From the NCBI RefSeq assembly GCF_000935045.1, contig NZ_JYKS01000035.1, forward strand, positions 62,001 to 126,000: a DNA stretch of 64,000 nt, written 5' to 3'. The position numbers and the translations under genes are program-made. This DNA comes from Pseudomonas sp. 10-1B (GTDB lineage Bacteria > Pseudomonadota > Gammaproteobacteria > Pseudomonadales > Pseudomonadaceae). Below, piece by piece: positions 42,458-50,877 of this stretch (within the stretch, counting starts at the first letter, position 1; the number at the start of each line of letters is the position of its first letter). The notes below the pieces were generated by a model, which was given only the letters and a program-made list of their open reading frames with translations, searched no databases and was not told the DNA's origin.

Positions 42458-42748
42458 ATGTCCCCCCTCGCCACCGCCCTGCAGTCCTGCGACATGCTCC
42501 TGATCGACGGCCTGCACGCTTTCGACTTCACCTCCGACGCCACCGGCCTCACCATCGAATGCATGGACGGCCGCCAGCTGCGCCGCTGGTCCTTCACCCC
42601 CGAGCAAGTCGCCGGCGCCATCGCCAGCGGTGATGAATGGCAGCTCAACGATGCCAACGGCGAGCATCGTCTAGTCTGTATGAGTGCCTTTCGTGCCCCG
42701 GATGATGACCAAGATGAACCGGATCTGGACGAGCCTGCTGACCGCTAG
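42458..42748 (+). CDS. Conserved small protein, possibly DUF5629
   Basis: A 96-residue protein beginning MSPLATALQSCDMLLIDGLH and ending in an acidic tail (DDDQDEPDLDEPADR). The middle (ECMDGRQLRRWSFTPEQV) looks like a small beta/alpha domain with no membrane segment. I tentatively recall it as DUF5629, which is limited to Pseudomonas; this is not certain. Its 3' end overlaps the signal-peptide region of the lactonase gene by about 44 bases in another frame, so the two are probably co-expressed. The function is unknown. Confidence 0.65.
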   Translation: MSPLATALQSCDMLLIDGLHAFDFTSDATGLTIECMDGRQLRRWSFTPEQVAGAIASGDEWQLNDANGEHRLVCMSAFRAPDDDQDEPDLDEPADR

Positions 42749-43844
42749 CCTGATGAGCCTGACTATTCCTGCCCACGCCGCCACCTTGCTGGTGGGCAGC
42801 TACACCGATGGCGCCAGCCAGGGCATCTACCGCTATAGGTTCGACGACAAGACCGGCCACATCGCCTCCACAGCACAGCAAGTGGTGAAGAGTGTCAGCC
42901 CTTCGTGGCTGGTGCTGTCGGCCGACCAACGCCAGTTGTTCGCGATCAATGAAACCCCGAGTGGCCACGCCAGCAGCTTCAGCGTCAGCGCCAAGGGTGA
43001 GATCAAGCCCCTCAACCAGGTGGCCACCCAGGGCGACGAGCCGACCCATGCCAGCCTCAGCCGTGACCAGCGTTACCTGTTCGTGGCCAACTATGCGGTC
43101 AAGCCCGAGCCCGGCGGCAGCCTGGTGGTCATCCCGGTGGCCAAGGACGGCAAGCTCAAGCCTGTGGTGCAACAGGCCCGGCACAAAGCCAGCGGGGTCA
43201 ACCCCGAGCGTCAGGCCGGTGCCCATGTGCATTCGCTGGTGCTGTCGCCGGACGGCCGGCACCTGTATGCCAGCGACCTGGGCGCTGACAAGGTGTTCAT
43301 CTACCGCTACGACGGCGCCAGCACGGACCACCCGTTGACGCCGGCGATACCCGCCGCCGTGGACTTGCCTGCGGGCAGTGGGCCGCGCCACCTGTTGTTC
43401 GACGCGAAGGGCCGGCACGCCTACCTGACCCTGGAGATGAGTGCCGAGGTGGTGATGTTCGATGTGCAGGACGGCAACCTGGTCGAGCGCCAGCGTCTGC
43501 CCCTGACCGAGCGCCAGGAGGCGGCGGCGAAAGCGGCCGGCGGCTTGCACCTGTCGGCGGACGGGCGCTTCCTGTATGTGAGCAACCGTGGCACGGCCAA
43601 CGAGATCGTGGCGTTCAGCGTAGGCGGGGACGATGGCCAGTTGGCGTTCCTGCAGCGCCGTTCGGTGGAGGGCGATCACCCTCGCGAATTCGCCCTCGAC
43701 CCGAGTGACAACTTCCTGCTGGTTGCCAACCAGAAGAGCAACCAGATCGTGGTCATGCGCCGCGATCCGCGTAGCGGCAAGCTGGGCGAGACGGTGCAGA
43801 TACTGCCTCAGGACGCACCCTCGGACCTCAAGTTCATCGAGTGA
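42705..43844 (+). CDS. Lactonase-family seven-bladed propeller (6-phosphogluconolactonase type), exported
   Basis: A 379-residue propeller. A signal peptide (MTKMNRIWTSLLTASLMSLT, cleaved after PAHA) precedes ATLLVGSYTDGASQGIYRY, the first blade. Typical repeats follow: PSWLVLSADQRQLFAINE, THASLSRDQRYLFVANY, HSLVLSPDGRHLYASDLG, RHLLFDAKGRHAYLTLE and GLHLSADGRFLYVSNRG. The family includes 6-phosphogluconolactonase (YbhE/Pgl) and other lactonases, but the signal peptide argues for a periplasmic role, such as sugar lactone hydrolysis after periplasmic glucose oxidation. Start candidates are the GTG at 42684 and ATGs at 42702, 42705 and 42714; 42705 was taken as a compromise. Confidence 0.82.
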   Translation: MTKMNRIWTSLLTASLMSLTIPAHAATLLVGSYTDGASQGIYRYRFDDKTGHIASTAQQVVKSVSPSWLVLSADQRQLFAINETPSGHASSFSVSAKGEIKPLNQVATQGDEPTHASLSRDQRYLFVANYAVKPEPGGSLVVIPVAKDGKLKPVVQQARHKASGVNPERQAGAHVHSLVLSPDGRHLYASDLGADKVFIYRYDGASTDHPLTPAIPAAVDLPAGSGPRHLLFDAKGRHAYLTLEMSAEVVMFDVQDGNLVERQRLPLTERQEAAAKAAGGLHLSADGRFLYVSNRGTANEIVAFSVGGDDGQLAFLQRRSVEGDHPREFALDPSDNFLLVANQKSNQIVVMRRDPRSGKLGETVQILPQDAPSDLKFIE

Positions 43845-43966
43845 TATCGATCGGCGTGATAATCGATACTGCCGCAATGAATTTTTGCGTTCGGCTTTGA
43901 CGGCGTAAGTTTTGACCCAAGGCCCAACCGGGCCAAGTCAAACCACCGCCGTCGAGGTCAGCCCAG

Positions 43967-44146
43967 ATGAACTTCAATCTCTTCCCGGTCATTGCCGCAT
44001 CCGCCATTTCCGCTTCGGTCGTAGTGCCGGCACATGCCCATGCCGACAGCAGCGGCAAGGCGTCCGCTACCCATAGTTATACCGAGCAGTACCTGCGCCA
44101 AAGTGCCAACTTCCATGCGGCCTTGAGTGGCAAGCACCACCACTGA
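43967..44146 (+). CDS. Small secreted peptide with His-rich C-terminus
   Basis: A 59-residue frame starting MNFNLFPVIAASAISASVVV with a signal peptide cleaved near AHAHA, leaving a mature peptide of about 35 residues that contains SYTEQYLRQSANFHAALSG and ends KHHH. GTCGAGGTCAG upstream can serve as ribosome binding site. Histidines at both ends of the mature part could bind metal. It lies between the lactonase gene and a REP array and is read in the same direction. I do not recognise the family; the signal peptide and RBS argue that it is real. Confidence 0.6.
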   Translation: MNFNLFPVIAASAISASVVVPAHAHADSSGKASATHSYTEQYLRQSANFHAALSGKHHH

Positions 44147-44150
44147 AACC

Positions 44151-44354
44151 TGTACTGGCCCTATCGCCGGCAAGCCAGCTCCCACCTTGACCGCATAGGC
44201 CTCAAGCTCTGTACAGCACCTGTGGGAGCTGGCTTGCCGGCGATGAGGCCAGTACAGGCAATACAAGACAGTTGCTCCCACAGGGGGTATGCAGGCCCCA
44301 GGCCCAGCGCTGTACCTGTGGGAGCTGGCTTGCCGGCGATAGGGCCAGTACAGG
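44151..44354. repeat. Triple REP array, ccGGCaagcc-type (copy B)
   Basis: Same layout as 4124-4331: a forward unit (CTGGCCCTATCGCCGGCAAG), a reverse unit after the spacer CATAGGCCTCAAGC, a partial unit GTTGCTCCCACAGG after ACAGGCAATACA, and a final reverse unit with GCCGGCGATAGGGCCAG. Spacers as well as REPs are conserved between the two copies. Confidence 0.85.
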
Positions 44355-44363
44355 AAACAGGTT

Positions 44364-44963
44364 TCATTTGGCCATGACGGCCTTGAACAGCTCCGAAGCC
44401 AGCCACCCCTCCAGCCAGCTCCGCACTCGCGGATAAGCTGCCTCGGCGAACCACTGCGGTTCGACCCCGGCAAACTGGCGCAGCAGGGGTAGCAGCGCGG
44501 CATCGGCAATGCTCGGATGATCGGCCAGCAAGTAAGGTCGGCCCGTCAGCAGGCCTTCGAGCTCCGTCAGCCAAGCTTCGGCTTGCTGGCGGTAATGCTC
44601 GCGGGAATGTTGTGGGTAGCGCTCGGCATACTTGTACAGGTTCACCTGCGCCTTGAACGTGCTGTCGTTGCGGGCAATCAGTGCTTCGGCCTGCTGTGCC
44701 GCCGCAGGGTCGGCCTGCAGCCTCCAGTCCTGCGGGTCGTTTTGCGCCAGCGCCCAACGCATGATGTCCAGGCTCTCTTCCAGCACCCCGGCGCCGGTAT
44801 CCAGCACTGGCACCGTGCCTTTGGGCGACAAGGCCAGCAGCTCTGCCGGCTTGTTCTTCATTGCCACCTCGCAAATCTCTACTGCGCAGCCGGCATAGCG
44901 CAGCGCCAGGCGCGCACGCATGGCCCACGGGCAGCGGCGGAACGAGTAGAGGATCACCCGCAT
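44364..44963 (-). CDS. Glutathione S-transferase family protein
   Basis: A 199-residue GST-like protein. The N-terminal thioredoxin fold has the motif FRRCPWAMRARLAL with a cysteine at the active position (CPWA, glutaredoxin/omega-like), then SPKGTVPVLD with the cis-proline, and LEESLDIMRWAL, the glutathione-binding ES. The C-terminal helical domain contains SIADAALLPLLRQFAG. Omega/beta-like members with Cys act as thiol transferases rather than conjugating enzymes. Its start overlaps the sbcC stop by 10 bases, so it is the last gene of a sbcD-sbcC-GST operon. Confidence 0.85.
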   Translation of the reverse strand: MRVILYSFRRCPWAMRARLALRYAGCAVEICEVAMKNKPAELLALSPKGTVPVLDTGAGVLEESLDIMRWALAQNDPQDWRLQADPAAAQQAEALIARNDSTFKAQVNLYKYAERYPQHSREHYRQQAEAWLTELEGLLTGRPYLLADHPSIADAALLPLLRQFAGVEPQWFAEAAYPRVRSWLEGWLASELFKAVMAK

Positions 44964-47900
44964 ACCTCCACGTCACTCAGGCCGTTGCCCTGGCGGCGTA
45001 CCTGGATTTGCACCGGGATGCGCTCGTGCATTTCCTGCACGTGGGAAATCACTGCCACCTTGCGGCCCTGGGCCTGCAAGCCGTCGAGGGCGTCCATGGC
45101 CAGTTGCAGCGACTCAGGGTCGAGGCTGCCGAAGCCTTCGTCGATGAACAGCGATTCGATGCGCAGGGTGCTGGAGGCCATCGACGCCAGGCCCAGGGCC
45201 AGGGCCAGGGACACCAGGAAGGTTTCACCGCCCGACAGCGAGTGCACCGAGCGCAGTTCGTCGCCCATCTCGGTATCCAGCACCAGCAGGCCGAGGGCGC
45301 TGCCGCCGCGCTTGAGGCGGTAACGGCGGGCCAGTTGGCGCAGTTGGGCGTTGGCGTGGTGCAGCAGCAGGTCGAGGTTGTAGCCCTGGGCGATCTTGCG
45401 GAACACATCGCCCGAGGCCGAGCCGATCAGGGCATTCAGGCGGGCCCAGCGTTGCCATTGTTGCTGAGCCTGTTCGATTTCTGTCGCCAAGGCCTGGTGC
45501 GCTTGCTGGCGGCGCTGGTCATCGGCCTGCTGCGCGCGCAGTTCGGCGCACTGCTGCTCGTGGTTGGCCAGGCGTTGGCGCAATTCGCCCAGGGCTTGCT
45601 CCAGGGCTTCGGCCGAAGTGTCCACGGTCATTTGCGCGGCATGTTGCTGCAGGCGTTGTTCACGCTCCTGCAGCAACACACGGCCCTGTTCGATGGCTTT
45701 TTCGGCAGCTTGCAGGCGCTGGCGCAGTTCGTTGACCTGGGCATCATCCATGGCCAGCAGGCGATCCAGGCCGGCGTCATCCAGTTCCGGGTGTTCGCCG
45801 CGCCACTGGGCGATCTGGGCCTGCAACTGCTGGCTCTCGCTGTCCAGCGCCTGTTGCTGTTGGACGTTGGCCTTGAGTTCGCCGGCCAGTTGCACACCCT
45901 GGGTGCGCAGCTCCTGCAGGCGCTGGGCGGTGTCGGCGTCGAGGGCGCGGGCTTGCTCCAGTGTGGTGTCCATGTGCTGTTGCCAGGCTTCGGCGCTGGC
46001 GTGCGCGCCGAGCAGTTCGCCGAGCGAGGCCTGGGCCTGCTGGCGTTGCTCGTCGAGGATGGCGAGTTGCTGCTGCAATTGCTGCTGGGTTTGCACGCGC
46101 GCCTGTTGCTGGTCGCGCAGCTTGTCCAACTGGGCTTGGCGGGCTTGCTGTTCTTCCAGTTCGTCCTTGCGCTGCTCCAGTTGTTGCAAGCGTTGGGCGA
46201 TTTGCTGGTCGAGGGCGAGGAAGGCATTGGCCGGGTCATCGCTCAGCGCGTTGACGGCTTCTTCGGGCAGCACGCTGGCCAGGTCGCTCAGGCCTTGCTG
46301 CAACTGCTGCTCGTCGCTGGCCAGGGCCTGGTGCTGTTGCTCCAGGTGGCGCTGGGCCTGTTGTTGCGCCTCGTGGGCAGCTTGCAACTGCTGGTTGAGG
46401 CGGGCGGCGTCCTTCTGCAGGGCGAGCAGGGCGCTCTGGCGCTTCTCGTCGCGGTTGATCTCTTCGTCCAGGCGGCGCAACTGGCTGTCGAGCCAGGCGC
46501 TGCGAGCCTTGTCGTCCTGCGGGGCGAGGGCAGGCCAGAGGCTATGCGCTTGCACCTGGGCTTCCAGCGGTTGCAGCTGTTCGCCCAGTTGCTGCTGTTG
46601 CTGCTGGTAGTCCTTGAGCTGGGCATTGACCACACCCAGTTGGGTGCGCAGTTCCACCAGCTTGCCGTTGAGGGTTTCGACCTGCTTCTGTGCGGCGTCT
46701 TCTTCGGCCTGGTCATGGCGACCGAGGCTTTGCAGCAGGGCTTCGGGTTGATGGAACGGGTGTTCGGCGCTGCCGCATACCGGGCAAGGTTCGCCGTCGC
46801 GCAACTGGCCGCGCAGCTCTTCGACGCTGGTGTTGCGCGCCAGGCGCTGGCGTTCCAGCAATTGGCGAGTAAGGTTGAGCGCCTGTTCGGCCGCTTCCAG
46901 CTCGGCCTTGGCGGCGGTGCCTTCGCCGATCAACTGCTGGCGTTGCTGCATGGCTTGCTGTTGCCGCTCGCGCACGGTATCCAGCTGCTGGCGCAGCTCC
47001 AGCTCACGGCCATGCAGGCGCGCCAGCACTTCGACGCTGCGCTGCTGCTTGCGGTTGTCCTGCAGCATGCCGCCCAGCAGGTCGATCTGCTCGGCCAGGG
47101 CCTGGGGCTCGGCCTTGGCTTCGCGGAACAGCAGGTCATAAGCATCGCGCTCGGCCTGCAAGTGCGCATTGGCCTGGCTGGCCTGGGCCTGCAGGCCGGG
47201 CAGTTCTTCACGGCCCTTGGCCAGGCGGCCGCCGATCAGCATCACCTGCTTCAATTGTGGCAGGTAGGCATGCCAGGCGTTGGCCAGGCCCGCCAGGTGC
47301 TGGCTTTCGGCGAGCGCGGTGTCGATCTGCGCCAGTTGCTGCAGGCTGCGCTGCTGGTTGTCTTCCAGCTGCTGCAACTGCTGCTGGCCATCGGCGACCT
47401 GCTGCTGCGCCTGCTGGTTGGCGCTGCGTTGAGCGGCCAGCTCCTGGTCGAGGCGGGCCAGGTTGTCCTGGGCGGCAAAGGCCTGGCGCAGGCGTGGGGC
47501 GTTTTCGCCGTGCTGGGCCTGGCTTTCGGCAAGCGCTTGGCGTGCGTTGTCCAGCGCCTGTGCGAGCTCGCTGGTGCGCACTTGCAGCTCGGCTTGTTGC
47601 TGCTGCTGTTCAGCGATCTTCGTCGCTACCGGCGCCAGTTGCGCGGTCAGGGTCTGCTGGCGGTGGAACTGGTGGCGCTGCGGAGCCAGGCGCTCCAGGC
47701 GCGCAAGGTCCAGGCGCGGTTCGGCCAGTTGCTGCCAGTCCTGTTCGGCAGCCTGCAGCGCGGTGCTGGCTTCGGCGTGCTGGTCCTGCAGTTGGCGCTG
47801 CTCATTCAGCCAGTTGCGTTGCTGTTCCAGCTGGCGCTCGCCGGCCTGGTCGGCCTTGAACTGCTGCTGCGCCAGTTCCAGGCGCTGGTCGAGCTCGGCG

Positions 47901-48598
47901 CGGGCTTCGGCCGCCATCGGCAGCAGGTGGCTGGCGCGGTCCTTCAGGGCGTTGTGGGCTTCGCCGGCTTCGCGCGCCTTGCTGAAGGCACGCTGGCCCA
48001 GGCGGGTGTAGATGGCGGTGTTGGTGAGCTTTTCCAGCAGCTCGCTGCGTTCTTTGTCATCGGCCTTGAGGAAGGCGCCGAACTCGCTCTGGGCCAGCAT
48101 CACCGCGCGGGTGAACTGCTCGAAGTTCAGGCCCAGGCGGGCTTCGACCAGCTGTTTGTATTCGTTCTTGCCGCTGCCCAGCACCTGTTCGCTGTCCAGA
48201 TCGTAGAAGCTCTGGCGGCTGTGCTGCAGCTTGCCGTTGGCCTTGTCGCGGGCGCGGTTGGCTTCCCAACGGGCGCGATAACGACGGCCGTCGATGCCGA
48301 CGAAGTCGACCTCGGCAAAACCGCTGCCGGTGCCCCGGCGCAGCAGGTTGCGTGGGTCGGAGGTGGGGATTTCGCCGTCGGCGTCGGGCACCTTGGCTTC
48401 GCGGCCGATGTCGTTCAGCCGCGGCACGGTGCCGAACAGCGCCAGGCACAGGGCGTCGAGCAGGGTACTCTTGCCGGCGCCGGTAGGCCCGGTGATGGCG
48501 AACAGGCCAGCGCTGGCCAAGGGTTCGGCGGTGAAGTCGATGTCGACCGGGCCGGCCAGCGATGCCAGGTTCTTCAGGCGGATGGCGAGAATCTTCAT
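44954..48598 (-). CDS. sbcC: Exonuclease subunit SbcC (SMC-like ATPase)
   Basis: A 1214-residue SMC/Rad50-type protein. Walker A is GPTGAGKSTLLDAL near the N-terminus; two very long Gln/Ala/Leu-rich coiled coils flank the zinc hook CPVCGSAEHP at about residue 607. The ABC signature LSGGETFLVSLALAL and Walker B SLFIDEGFGSLD are at the C-terminus. With SbcD it forms a nuclease that cuts hairpins and palindromes and processes DNA ends. The stop-start overlap with sbcD (ATGA) and with the GST gene suggests one operon. The coding sequence is unusually repetitive because of the coiled coils, which makes long open frames on the opposite strand. Confidence 0.95.
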   Translation of the reverse strand: MKILAIRLKNLASLAGPVDIDFTAEPLASAGLFAITGPTGAGKSTLLDALCLALFGTVPRLNDIGREAKVPDADGEIPTSDPRNLLRRGTGSGFAEVDFVGIDGRRYRARWEANRARDKANGKLQHSRQSFYDLDSEQVLGSGKNEYKQLVEARLGLNFEQFTRAVMLAQSEFGAFLKADDKERSELLEKLTNTAIYTRLGQRAFSKAREAGEAHNALKDRASHLLPMAAEARAELDQRLELAQQQFKADQAGERQLEQQRNWLNEQRQLQDQHAEASTALQAAEQDWQQLAEPRLDLARLERLAPQRHQFHRQQTLTAQLAPVATKIAEQQQQQAELQVRTSELAQALDNARQALAESQAQHGENAPRLRQAFAAQDNLARLDQELAAQRSANQQAQQQVADGQQQLQQLEDNQQRSLQQLAQIDTALAESQHLAGLANAWHAYLPQLKQVMLIGGRLAKGREELPGLQAQASQANAHLQAERDAYDLLFREAKAEPQALAEQIDLLGGMLQDNRKQQRSVEVLARLHGRELELRQQLDTVRERQQQAMQQRQQLIGEGTAAKAELEAAEQALNLTRQLLERQRLARNTSVEELRGQLRDGEPCPVCGSAEHPFHQPEALLQSLGRHDQAEEDAAQKQVETLNGKLVELRTQLGVVNAQLKDYQQQQQQLGEQLQPLEAQVQAHSLWPALAPQDDKARSAWLDSQLRRLDEEINRDEKRQSALLALQKDAARLNQQLQAAHEAQQQAQRHLEQQHQALASDEQQLQQGLSDLASVLPEEAVNALSDDPANAFLALDQQIAQRLQQLEQRKDELEEQQARQAQLDKLRDQQQARVQTQQQLQQQLAILDEQRQQAQASLGELLGAHASAEAWQQHMDTTLEQARALDADTAQRLQELRTQGVQLAGELKANVQQQQALDSESQQLQAQIAQWRGEHPELDDAGLDRLLAMDDAQVNELRQRLQAAEKAIEQGRVLLQEREQRLQQHAAQMTVDTSAEALEQALGELRQRLANHEQQCAELRAQQADDQRRQQAHQALATEIEQAQQQWQRWARLNALIGSASGDVFRKIAQGYNLDLLLHHANAQLRQLARRYRLKRGGSALGLLVLDTEMGDELRSVHSLSGGETFLVSLALALGLASMASSTLRIESLFIDEGFGSLDPESLQLAMDALDGLQAQGRKVAVISHVQEMHERIPVQIQVRRQGNGLSDVEVCG

Positions 48599-49833
48599 GG
48601 CTGCTCCTCTTCCTGCTGCACGTCCTGCAACAGCAGGGCAAAGTCGGCCAGCGCCTGTTCGTCGACGGGGTTGCCGTAGGCTTGCTCCCAGGCGCGGCTG
48701 AACAGGTCTTGCGGGGTCATCTGGGCCAGTTCGACAAAGGCCAGGTCATCGTCTTCGGCGCTGTTGCGGCCAGCGTATTCGGCGCTGATGCGGATCAAGC
48801 GCACGGCCTTGCCTTCGAGTGCCGTTTCGATCTGCTGACGCAGGTCGGGTTGCGGCTCGTCCAGTATCACCCGCACTTCCAGCCAGGGCTGGCGGTTGGG
48901 GTCTTCGAGCAGGTCGATCACCGGCAGCTCGGCCAGTTGCTCCAGCAGCTCGCCCAGCGGCGCCGGGCCGACCCGTTGCAGGGCCACGGCGCGCGGTACC
49001 GGGCGCGGTTCGACGCTTACCAGGCCGTTGCCGTCCAGCTCCACTTCCAGCACCTGGTGCGGGTAGTTGATTTCGGCGAACGACAGCGGGATCGGCGAGC
49101 CGCTGTAGCGGATACGTTCTTCGCGGTTGACCTTCTGCGGCTTGTGCAGGTGGCCCAGGGCGACGTAGCTGATGGCCTTGTCGAACAGCTTGGCCGGCAG
49201 CGCTTCGGCGTTGCCGATGATCAGGCTACGCTCGGAGTCCTCCGACACCGCGCCACCGGCCATGTGCGCATGGCTGATGGCGATCAGTGCCTGGTCTTTC
49301 TTGCGCTTCTTCAGCGCGGCGGCGATCAGTTGCTGGTGCACCTGGGTGATGCCTTGCAGGTAGTCGTCCCCCAGTTGCGGGCCGGTCACCTCGGCCGGGC
49401 GCAGGAAGGGCAGGGCCAGGCACCAGGCGGCGACCTTGCCGCGGCCGTTGGTCAGCGGGATCAGCAGGCGCTCGGCATCCAGCTGGCCCTCGTCCAGCCA
49501 GTGCACCCGCCCCAGCGCGTGGGTGCGCAGGCGGCGCATGAGCGCGGCGGGCAGCTCGATGCGCGAGCCGGAGTCGTGGTTGCCGGCGATCATCACGATG
49601 TCCAGCTTGGGCTGTTGCTCGTGGGCCTGGACGATGAAGTCGTAGAGGCGCTCCTGGGCTTTGACCGGTGGGTTGACCGTGTCGAAGATATCGCCGGCGA
49701 TCAGCAGCGCATCCGGCTGGCGCAGGCGCAGTTGGCCGAGCAGCCAGTCGAGGAAGCAGGCGTGTTCGAAATCGCGTTCCTGGCCGTGCAGGCTTTGGCC
49801 CAGGTGCCAGTCGGAGGTGTGAAACAGACGCAT
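48595..49833 (-). CDS. sbcD: Exonuclease subunit SbcD
   Basis: A 412-residue Mre11-type nuclease. The phosphoesterase motifs are in order: MRLFHTSDWHLGQSL, IAGDIFDTVNPP, MIAGNHDSGSRIE, AISHAHMAGG and ALGHLHKPQ. The ATG at 49833 was chosen because the first motif starts there; the longer frame upstream runs into a REP-like element. It cuts hairpin and double-stranded DNA together with SbcC, whose start overlaps its stop. The large number of REP palindromes around gives this nuclease obvious potential substrates, which is only an observation. Confidence 0.95.
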   Translation of the reverse strand: MRLFHTSDWHLGQSLHGQERDFEHACFLDWLLGQLRLRQPDALLIAGDIFDTVNPPVKAQERLYDFIVQAHEQQPKLDIVMIAGNHDSGSRIELPAALMRRLRTHALGRVHWLDEGQLDAERLLIPLTNGRGKVAAWCLALPFLRPAEVTGPQLGDDYLQGITQVHQQLIAAALKKRKKDQALIAISHAHMAGGAVSEDSERSLIIGNAEALPAKLFDKAISYVALGHLHKPQKVNREERIRYSGSPIPLSFAEINYPHQVLEVELDGNGLVSVEPRPVPRAVALQRVGPAPLGELLEQLAELPVIDLLEDPNRQPWLEVRVILDEPQPDLRQQIETALEGKAVRLIRISAEYAGRNSAEDDDLAFVELAQMTPQDLFSRAWEQAYGNPVDEQALADFALLLQDVQQEEEQP

Positions 49834-49990
49834 GGATGACCTGTTGGTATCGAGTCGAGCAAGCGGGGGCTTGGCTTGGGGGATGGGCGTTGCGCAAGGG
49901 CGGTATGGTAACCCAAGCTGGGTTCGGGGTGCATGGCTGGGGATGGGGTGAGGGCCTGCAGGTGTTCGTCGCTGCATTTTCGGCGCCTGG

Positions 49991-50242
49991 GAGATCGAGC
50001 GCCGCCCGCGCGGCGCTTCGCGGGGCAAGCCCGCTCCCACTGTCTGTTTCGGGCCAGTCCCTCCTGTGAGTCACCTCTGTCCGCCTTGTTTGTTCCCTTC
50101 GATATCGGCTGCGCAGCTGCTGTTCATCAATTTCCAGCCATGCACCAGGGCGCGAGTGCGGAGGAGGCAGGAATAACTGGCCCGAAACAGATGTGGGAGC
50201 GGCCTTGTGCCGCGAAGCGCCGCGCGGGCGGCGCTCGATCTC
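49991..50242. repeat. 252-bp element with about 65-bp inverted ends around REP cores (copy 2)
   Basis: The left arm (49991-50056) begins GAGATCGAGCGCCGCCCGCG and ends CTGTTTCGGGCCA; the right arm (50178-50242) is its inverse with a few changes. The middle shares CCGCCTTGTTTGT and CGATATCGG with copy 1 (30812-31036), but is longer. Flanking gap: 49834-49990 and 50243-50284 show no gene. Confidence 0.8.
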
Positions 50243-50284
50243 ACAGGCGCTGAGAATGTGGCGGCGAACACCTGGTCGCCATGA

Positions 50285-50404
50285 TGCGATCACGCTTTTA
50301 TATTGGAAGTTCCGCAGCAAAATGGTATGGCTTCTAAGTCTGTCTTGGGCTCCGCAAACAAAGCGGCCGTATTGATTAGGAGTGCTAATGGGAGAGTTTG
50401 TTGA
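50285..50404 (+). pseudogene. Truncated open frame, possible toxin tail
   Basis: A frame without a convincing start between a TGA at 50282-50284 and a TGA at 50402-50404; it contains ATG at 50327, giving MASKSVLGSANKAAVLIRSA and NGRVC. Its stop overlaps the ATG of the next gene by one base (TGATG). The upstream side is cut by the inverted-repeat element. Such coupling is usual for toxin C-termini followed by immunity genes, so this could be the leftover end of a longer toxin gene. It could also be chance. Confidence 0.35.
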
Positions 50405-50877
50405 TGAAGGTGCCAGTTTTTTATTGTGATTCTTGGTTTCGCTTCAAGAATACTGCAATAGGCCCTCTCAGTGAAGATGCCGCCAGAAGTCGACATGTTT
50501 CTGGAAAGCCATATGTCGCGTTAATCGCTTCAGATATTACTCCATCTTGCTTTGTCGAATTTTTATTGGATAGGAATATGGTGGGTGTTGGCTTTTTAGA
50601 TGATAAGTGTCGCGAGTATCTTACATATCAATTCCAGTGCTTGAGTTCAGAGAAGCTTTTCCTTGCCATGGCGACCCATCGTGAATTTGATAATGATGGT
50701 AAGGTTTCTGTTGGGGCGAGCTATATTTTTAAAGAGAATGGTGGGCTTGTAATTAGGCGTGAAAAATTCAATCCTCATGAACTGGAAGAGGCCAATTCAA
50801 GTTTTGATCCGGTAAGTAATTATGAGGGCATTCCAGTGTTCGGTGAATATGCTGGATTAATCAAGAAGAATAGATGA
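50404..50877 (+). CDS. AT-rich orphan gene, possible immunity protein
   Basis: A 157-residue soluble protein starting MKVPVFYCDSWFRFKNTAIG and ending EYAGLIKKNR. GGGAGAG stands at good distance before the ATG; TTG codons at 50398 and 50401 could extend it by two residues. There is no signal peptide or membrane helix, and the protein is moderately acidic. The base composition is far more AT-rich than in the neighbours, a sign of recent transfer. Size, composition, isolation between repeats, and coupling to a truncated upstream frame fit orphan immunity proteins of polymorphic toxins. I do not recognise the family, so this is only a suggestion. Confidence 0.65.
   Translation: MKVPVFYCDSWFRFKNTAIGPLSEDAARSRHVSGKPYVALIASDITPSCFVEFLLDRNMVGVGFLDDKCREYLTYQFQCLSSEKLFLAMATHREFDNDGKVSVGASYIFKENGGLVIRREKFNPHELEEANSSFDPVSNYEGIPVFGEYAGLIKKNR

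Noticed and set aside
39563..42667. 1034-residue minus-strand frame opposite the MMPL transporter
   Set aside because: It is a GC-rich shadow, full of His/Gln/Gly, with no recognisable motif; the plus frame encodes a clear transporter.
44861..48679. 1272-residue plus-strand frame opposite sbcC
   Set aside because: It mirrors the Gln/Leu/Ala-rich coiled-coil coding of sbcC; the SbcC reading has all the Walker, zinc-hook and signature motifs, the opposite frame has none.
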